Shown here piece by piece: positions 60,142-64,000 of a stretch of DNA of 64,000 nt. This stretch comes from Pseudomonas argentinensis (GTDB lineage: Bacteria > Pseudomonadota > Gammaproteobacteria > Pseudomonadales > Pseudomonadaceae), in contig NZ_CP056087.1 in assembly GCF_001839655.2 (NCBI RefSeq), positions 3,038,001-3,102,000 of the forward strand, written 5' to 3'. Made by a program: the position numbers and the translations under genes. The notes below the pieces were generated by a model, which was not told the origin of the DNA, did not search any database, and saw only the letters and a list, made by a program, of their open reading frames with translations. Every line of letters starts with the position of its first letter. Position 1 is the first letter of the stretch.

Positions 60142-61317
60142 TCAGCGGGCGATCTGCGTCAGGTGCCTGGCCAGGGCGGTCTTGAACGGCGGCAGGTTCT
60201 GCGCCAGGCGCAGGCCCGCATTGCGCAGCAGGCGGGTAGGCGCGCGATCATCGGTGTACAGGCGCACCAGCAGGTTGGTGGCCTGATACAGCGGCCAGCT
60301 GGCCCGCTGCTGGGCACTGGCGTAGCGCTGCAGTACGCCTGGCTCACCGATGTCCCGGCCATGGTGCAACGCGCCGAGCAGGGTGTCGGCCAGGCGCTTC
60401 TGGCTTTGCAGCCCAAAGTTGAAGCCATGGGCCGTGACCGGGTGCATGCCCACCGCGGCGTCACCGACCAGCGCGCTGCGCAGCCCGGCGAAGCGCTCGG
60501 CATAAACGCCCACCAGCGGGTAGGTGATGCGCTCGCCCAGCAGCTCCATGCGCCCCAGGCGCCGGTCGAAACGCCGTTCCATCTCGCGGGCGAAGGCCTG
60601 TTCATCGAGGCTCATAACCCGATTCATTTCCCCAGGCGCAAGGGTCAGCACCGCCGAGGCGCAGTTGCCGTTCAGGGGCAGCAGGGCGAGGGTCTGCCCG
60701 TAGCCGAACCATTCCCAGGCGACCTGTTCATGGCTGTGCTCGTGGGCCATGCGGCAGACAAGCATGGTCTTGCCGAAATCCTCCTGGCGTGCGCCGATGC
60801 GGAGGCGCCTGCGGGTTTCCGAAAAACGGCTGTCGGCCGCGACGATCAGGCGAGCCTGCAGCGTTGCGCCGTCGCTCAAGCGCAGGGTGACGCCGTCAGC
60901 CGAGCAACTCAGCTCGCTGATCGTGCGTTCGCAGAGCAGTTCGATATCTGTACATTCGCTTACCGCGCCATAGGCGGCCCGGCGAATCACCTGGTTGGCC
61001 ACCAGGCAGCCGAGGCGCTGTTTGCCAACCGCCGCGGCGGCAATGCGCAGGGCATAGGGGGAGGGGCCGTTGAGCACCTGGGCGTCGCGCAATGGCGCAA
61101 TTTCCTCGGGAAAAAACTGTTGCCACAGGCCCAGGTTCTCGAGGGTGCGTTGCGAGGCGTGGGTCAGTGCGATGTCGCGACCGTCGAATGGCGGCGTGGC
61201 CAGTTCAGCTTCCCTCTGCCGTTCGATGATACGGATGGACAAGCCATGGCCCGACAACGAGCGCGCCAGGCATAGCCCGGCAGGCCCGGCGCCCACGATC
61301 ACGACATCGGTTTTCAT
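60142..61317 (-). CDS. FAD-dependent ubiquinone-biosynthesis-type hydroxylase (UbiH/UbiM family)
   Basis: A 391-residue flavoprotein monooxygenase. FAD motif TDVVIVGAGPAGLCLARSLS, the DG-type motif LIVAADSRFSETRRRLRIG, and the FAD pyrophosphate region SALVGDAAVGMHPVTAHGFN, with FNFGLQSQKRLADTL typical of the UbiH/UbiF/UbiM group. The best fit is UbiM, a hydroxylase found outside the usual ubiIHF set; UbiH-like paralogues cannot be excluded. It abuts the cysW stop (2-base gap) in convergent orientation. No other ubiquinone genes are nearby. Confidence 0.8.
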   Translation of the reverse strand: MKTDVVIVGAGPAGLCLARSLSGHGLSIRIIERQREAELATPPFDGRDIALTHASQRTLENLGLWQQFFPEEIAPLRDAQVLNGPSPYALRIAAAAVGKQRLGCLVANQVIRRAAYGAVSECTDIELLCERTISELSCSADGVTLRLSDGATLQARLIVAADSRFSETRRRLRIGARQEDFGKTMLVCRMAHEHSHEQVAWEWFGYGQTLALLPLNGNCASAVLTLAPGEMNRVMSLDEQAFAREMERRFDRRLGRMELLGERITYPLVGVYAERFAGLRSALVGDAAVGMHPVTAHGFNFGLQSQKRLADTLLGALHHGRDIGEPGVLQRYASAQQRASWPLYQATNLLVRLYTDDRAPTRLLRNAGLRLAQNLPPFKTALARHLTQIAR

Positions 61318-61398
61318 GGCTGTTTCTCCTGAAGATCAGCCGCCAGTCTAGGTCAGCACTAGCCGGCAAAACTTGCTCAGGATCAGCCCATCTCGGGA

Positions 61399-61836
61399 TT
61401 ACCAGAAGCCGATGGGGTGACGCTCGTTGATGTAGTCGAGCGGCAGGGCGAAACCCTTGCGGAAGAAATTGGCCAGGCGGGTATCGATGACCTTTTCGTT
61501 GATCGAGGCGAGCAGCGACTCCTGACGGTGGATATCGCCGCTGTCGGCGTAGAACTCCTCGTGCAGCATGCGCTGCGAGGCCAGGTTGGCGACCAGGCTG
61601 TAGCTGCTCACGGTGTCTTCACCCGGTCGGCTGGCCGCCAGGATCAGGCGCGGCTTGTCATGCTCCAGCACCAGATCGACCACCACGTCGAGATCGTGAT
61701 TGCGTGCGTAGCTGGCCGCTTCCTCGAACAGCGGGCGCGCCTTCTCGCTCAGCGCCTGGACGAATGCCTGACGCAGCGAGTCGTCGCTCACGTCGTGCAG
61801 CTCTTGGGTGTCTTGCGGTTTGCGCAGCGTATTCAC
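61399..61836 (-). CDS. Hypothetical protein, 145 residues
   Basis: Start MNTLRKPQDTQELHDVSDDS, a soluble, mildly acidic protein with a helix-rich N-terminal half (LRQAFVQALSEKARPLFEEA) and a beta pattern after it (LDVVVDLVLEHDKPRLILAA, SYSLVANLASQRML). It ends NERHPIGFW. No signal peptide, motif or family recognised. It starts near a convincing GAGGGGA site, and its divergent neighbour is the CinA-domain gene. Confidence 0.7.
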   Translation of the reverse strand: MNTLRKPQDTQELHDVSDDSLRQAFVQALSEKARPLFEEAASYARNHDLDVVVDLVLEHDKPRLILAASRPGEDTVSSYSLVANLASQRMLHEEFYADSGDIHRQESLLASINEKVIDTRLANFFRKGFALPLDYINERHPIGFW

Positions 61837-61998
61837 CTGTCATCCCCTCGTTCTTAGGCTCTCTAGCCTGGGAAAAACAGCCCGGGTGCGGAGTTCATCC
61901 GACACGATCAGCGGTCGGCGCTAAATGCTTCGGAACTTGTGTGCCCCAGCCACTGCCATAGACACACGGTAACGATTGGGTAGGAGACATTCGCGGGC

Positions 61999-62499
61999 AT
62001 GCAAAACATCGAGCAGGCGGTCCATTTCCTGGAAAAGTACAACCTGGTGCTGAGCACCGCGGAGTCGGCCACGGCCGGCCTGCTGGCTGCCACGGTGGCT
62101 GCCGTGCCGGGTTGTGATGGCGTGCTCGAGAGCGGCTTCGTGGTGTATTCCAAGCGCGCCATGCAGGCCTCTCTGGGCGTCAAGCCGGAGACCATCGAGA
62201 CCTTCGGCATGAACAGCGAAGAGGTTGCCCGCGAGATGGCCTTGGGCGTGCTGATGACCAGCAGCGCCGACATCATCCTGGCCATCACCGGCGCACCGAC
62301 CGCCGACGACAAGCGCGGCCAGGAAATCTATGACGGCGCCATGTGCTTTGCCTGCGCCACACGCCTGGCCGAGCACCAGGGGGTGACCAGCGAGACCGTG
62401 ATCCTTCCCGGCGACAACAACGAACGACGTGCGGCCGCCGCACGCCATGCTTTGCTGCAACTGCCTTATTACTACGAACGGCTGCGTCAGACCTCCTGA
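61999..62499 (+). CDS. Stand-alone CinA C-terminal-domain (PncC-like) protein
   Basis: A 166-residue protein corresponding to the amidase half of CinA, which deamidates nicotinamide mononucleotide. Family order is kept: LSTAESATAGLLAATVAAVP, GCDGVLESGFVVYSKRAMQA, GMNSEEVAREMALGVL, ADIILAITGAPTADD and MCFACA. The N-terminal motif usually reads ESCTGG; here it is ESATAG, so the cysteine and one glycine are replaced. The serine that acts as nucleophile in PncC is in the AES part and is kept. This may therefore be a divergent paralogue. It precedes galU copy 2 by 49 bases. Confidence 0.85.
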   Translation: MQNIEQAVHFLEKYNLVLSTAESATAGLLAATVAAVPGCDGVLESGFVVYSKRAMQASLGVKPETIETFGMNSEEVAREMALGVLMTSSADIILAITGAPTADDKRGQEIYDGAMCFACATRLAEHQGVTSETVILPGDNNERRAAAARHALLQLPYYYERLRQTS

Positions 62500-62548
62500 T
62501 GCCGGCGTTTCAGCGACTTGAGCAACATTGACCATTCAAGGAAAACCC

Positions 62549-63385
62549 ATGATCAAGAAATGCCTGTTCCCTGCCGCCGGTTACGGCACGCGCTTCCTTC
62601 CGGCGACCAAGGCCATGCCCAAGGAAATGCTGCCCGTGGTCAACACGCCGCTGATCCAGTACGGCGTCGAGGAAGCACTCGATGCAGGCCTGAACGAGAT
62701 CGCCATGGTCACCGGCCGCGGCAAGCGCTCGTTGGAAGACCACTTCGACATCAGCTACGAGCTCGAGCACCAGATCCGCAATACCGACAAGGAGAAGTAC
62801 CTGGTCGGCATTCGTCGCCTGATCGACAACTGCACCTTCTCCTACACCCGCCAGGTGGAAATGAAGGGCCTGGGCCACGCCATCCTCAGTGGTCGCCCGC
62901 TGATCGGCGACGAGCCGTTCGCCGTGGTGCTGGCCGACGACCTGTGCCTGAACGTCGGCGGTGACGGCGTACTGACCCAGATGGTCAAACTGTACAACCA
63001 GTTCCGCTGCTCGATCGTGGCGGTGCAGGAAGTGCCGATGGACGAGATCCACAAGTATGGCGTGATCGCTGGCGAAACCATCCGTGACGACATCTTCCGC
63101 GTCAGCCACATGGTCGAGAAGCCCAAGGCCGAAGACGCGCCGTCGAACCTGGCGATCATCGGCCGCTACATCCTGACCCCGGACATCTTCGACCTGATCA
63201 AGGACACCGAGCCAGGCAAGGGCGGCGAGATCCAGATCACCGATGCCCTGATGAAGCAGGCGCAGGAAGGTTGCGTGCTGGCCTACAAATTCAAGGGCCG
63301 TCGTTTCGACTGCGGGGGTGCCGAGGGCTACATCGAGGCGACCAACTACTGCTTCGAGAACCTCTACCGTGAGGGCCGCGGCTGA
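62549..63385 (+). CDS. galU: UTP-glucose-1-phosphate uridylyltransferase, copy 2
   Basis: A 278-residue second GalU. It differs from copy 1 at 41027 at about 22 of 278 residues, with all conserved motifs intact: PAAGYGTRFLPATKAMPKEM, EDHFDISYELEHQI, LGHAILSGRPLIGDEPFAVV, and KFKGRRFDCGGAEGYIEA. Differences cluster at surface-like positions (LCLNVGGDG, FDLIKDTEP) and the C-terminus. Start at 62549 with AAGGAAAA. It has its own terminator, so it looks like an independently expressed functional gene. It is not next to gor. Confidence 0.96.
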   Translation: MIKKCLFPAAGYGTRFLPATKAMPKEMLPVVNTPLIQYGVEEALDAGLNEIAMVTGRGKRSLEDHFDISYELEHQIRNTDKEKYLVGIRRLIDNCTFSYTRQVEMKGLGHAILSGRPLIGDEPFAVVLADDLCLNVGGDGVLTQMVKLYNQFRCSIVAVQEVPMDEIHKYGVIAGETIRDDIFRVSHMVEKPKAEDAPSNLAIIGRYILTPDIFDLIKDTEPGKGGEIQITDALMKQAQEGCVLAYKFKGRRFDCGGAEGYIEATNYCFENLYREGRG

Positions 63386-63404
63386 TCCGCGACGCTGAAC
63401 GAGA

Positions 63405-63432
63405 AAACCGGGCCAGGGCCCGGTTTTTTTTT
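63405..63432 (+). terminator. Terminator after galU copy 2
   Basis: AAAACCGGGCC-AG-GGCCCGGTTTTTTTTT: a 7-bp GC stem extended by A-T pairs, then nine T. It also faces the converging exporter gene. Confidence 0.92.
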
Positions 63433-63531
63433 GTGTGGATCAATCGCGCCTCGGATCACCAGCAGGGTACGGTCGTTACGCCAGCCAACTCCACTTCGCT
63501 CCTGAATCCAACGGTCTGGCGAGCGCGCTGG

Positions 63532-64000
63532 TCATGTGGCGTCGAATCCCGCTGCCTGCAGCTGCCACAGTCTTTCGAAACTGCCACCTTGCTGACGCAG
63601 CTGTTCGGGCGCGCCGTCTTCGACGATACGACCCTTTTCCAGCACCACCACCCGATCGAAGCTGGCCAGCGTCGACAGCCGGTGCGCCACGGCCAGGACG
63701 GTACGGCCCTGCATCAGGTTGGCCAGGGCGGCCTGGATTTCCGCTTCCGAATGGGTGTCGAGTGCCGAGGTGGCCTCGTCGAGAATCAGGATCGGTGCGT
63801 CCTTCACAAAGGCCCGGGCGATGCCCAGGCGCTGGCGTTGGCCGCCTGACAGCATGACGCCGCGTTCGCCGACCAGGGTGTCATAACCCTGGGGCAGCTC
63901 ACGGATAAAGGTATCGCAGAAGGCATGGCGGGCCGCAGCGACCACCTCGTCGTCACTGGCATCCGGGCGGCCATAGCGGATGTTCTCACGAATGCTGCGG
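63532..64000 (-). CDS. MsbA-type ABC exporter, C-terminal nucleotide-binding part (cut by window end)
   Basis: The last 156 or so codons of a fused permease-ATPase exporter, read off the window edge. Visible: [20 protein letters not shown] before the helical subdomain, [20 protein letters not shown] with the signature, Walker [13 protein letters not shown] and the switch histidine AHRLSTL. The sequence fits lipid A exporter MsbA or a close relative; without the N-terminal half MsbA cannot be told from other B-family exporters, so no symbol is given. It converges with galU copy 2. Confidence 0.88.
   Translation of the reverse strand, partial: RSIRENIRYGRPDASDDEVVAAARHAFCDTFIRELPQGYDTLVGERGVMLSGGQRQRLGIARAFVKDAPILILDEATSALDTHSEAEIQAALANLMQGRTVLAVAHRLSTLASFDRVVVLEKGRIVEDGAPEQLRQQGGSFERLWQLQAAGFDAT

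Overview
The window is 64 kb of high-GC chromosome from a gammaproteobacterium that is almost certainly a Pseudomonas (sensu lato, environmental type). The gene orders gacA-uvrC-pgsA-tRNA-Gly-tRNA-Cys, galU next to gor, and a (R)-3-hydroxybutyrate operon behind a sigma-54 regulator of the P. aeruginosa PA2005 type all point there. So do several Pseudomonas-style small proteins (DUF1652, DUF883) and A-rich Crc/Hfq-like motifs. The genes are ordinary single-copy housekeeping and nutrient-scavenging genes. There is one intact insertion sequence, several gene remnants and several families of short intergenic repeats. No CRISPR array, prophage or rRNA was seen.

Layout. 1-3.6 kb: the 3' end of an OprD-type porin, then a sulfonate-type ABC importer (binding protein, permease, ATPase). 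3.6-8.5 kb: a palindromic repeat, sulfurtransferase sseA, parvulin ppiC, a solitary PilT/PilU-type ATPase, a DJ-1/PfpI protein, a thioredoxin-fold protein and a periplasmic binding protein. 8.5-15.9 kb: ketone-body catabolism, with GntP-type permease, 3-hydroxybutyrate dehydrogenase, short-chain fatty acid transporter and acetoacetyl-CoA ligase on the minus strand. These lie behind a sigma-54 promoter with three GTCCC-N6-GGGAC-type upstream sites and the gene for the enhancer-binding regulator. 15.9-22.6 kb: alaC, a class C beta-lactamase, an ISL3-family IS with an 8-bp target duplication, and acnB. 23-30.5 kb: DUF1289, ppnP, an exonuclease, a REC-GGDEF-EAL response regulator overlapping its sensor kinase, a YkgJ-type protein, a START-domain protein and a BAX inhibitor-1 family protein.

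30.6-39.6 kb: tRNA-Ser, a 9-unit hexanucleotide repeat beside a decayed histidine-kinase fragment, gacA-uvrC-pgsA, tRNA-Gly and tRNA-Cys, a 3.4-kb block of small genes, tRNA-Leu, and a GNAT pseudogene. 39.6-46 kb: a Tsx-like porin, galU copy 1, a glyoxalase-fold protein, gor, a TRIC/YicG-type channel and a FAD oxidoreductase.

46-60 kb: sulfur acquisition. It holds cystine importer tcyJLN with dcyD, an orphan MetQ-like binding protein, a TauD-family dioxygenase with a sulfonate/sulfate-ester importer carrying two paralogous binding proteins, a formate/nitrite-type transporter, and sbp-cysT-cysW with no cysA behind it. 60-64 kb: a ubiquinone-type monooxygenase, a hypothetical gene, a stand-alone CinA domain, galU copy 2 (about 92% identical in protein to copy 1), and the 3' end of an MsbA-type exporter.

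The main themes are organic and inorganic sulfur scavenging (at least five transport systems), C4 ketone-body use under RpoN and probable Crc control, and local duplication (two galU, two binding proteins, two repeat families). I saw no clearly novel multi-gene defence or biosynthetic system. The most interesting signals are the cis-regulatory architecture at 14.2-14.45 kb, the galU duplication, the missing cysA, the duplicated binding protein, and the inverted 76-nt repeats around 54.5-58.3 kb.
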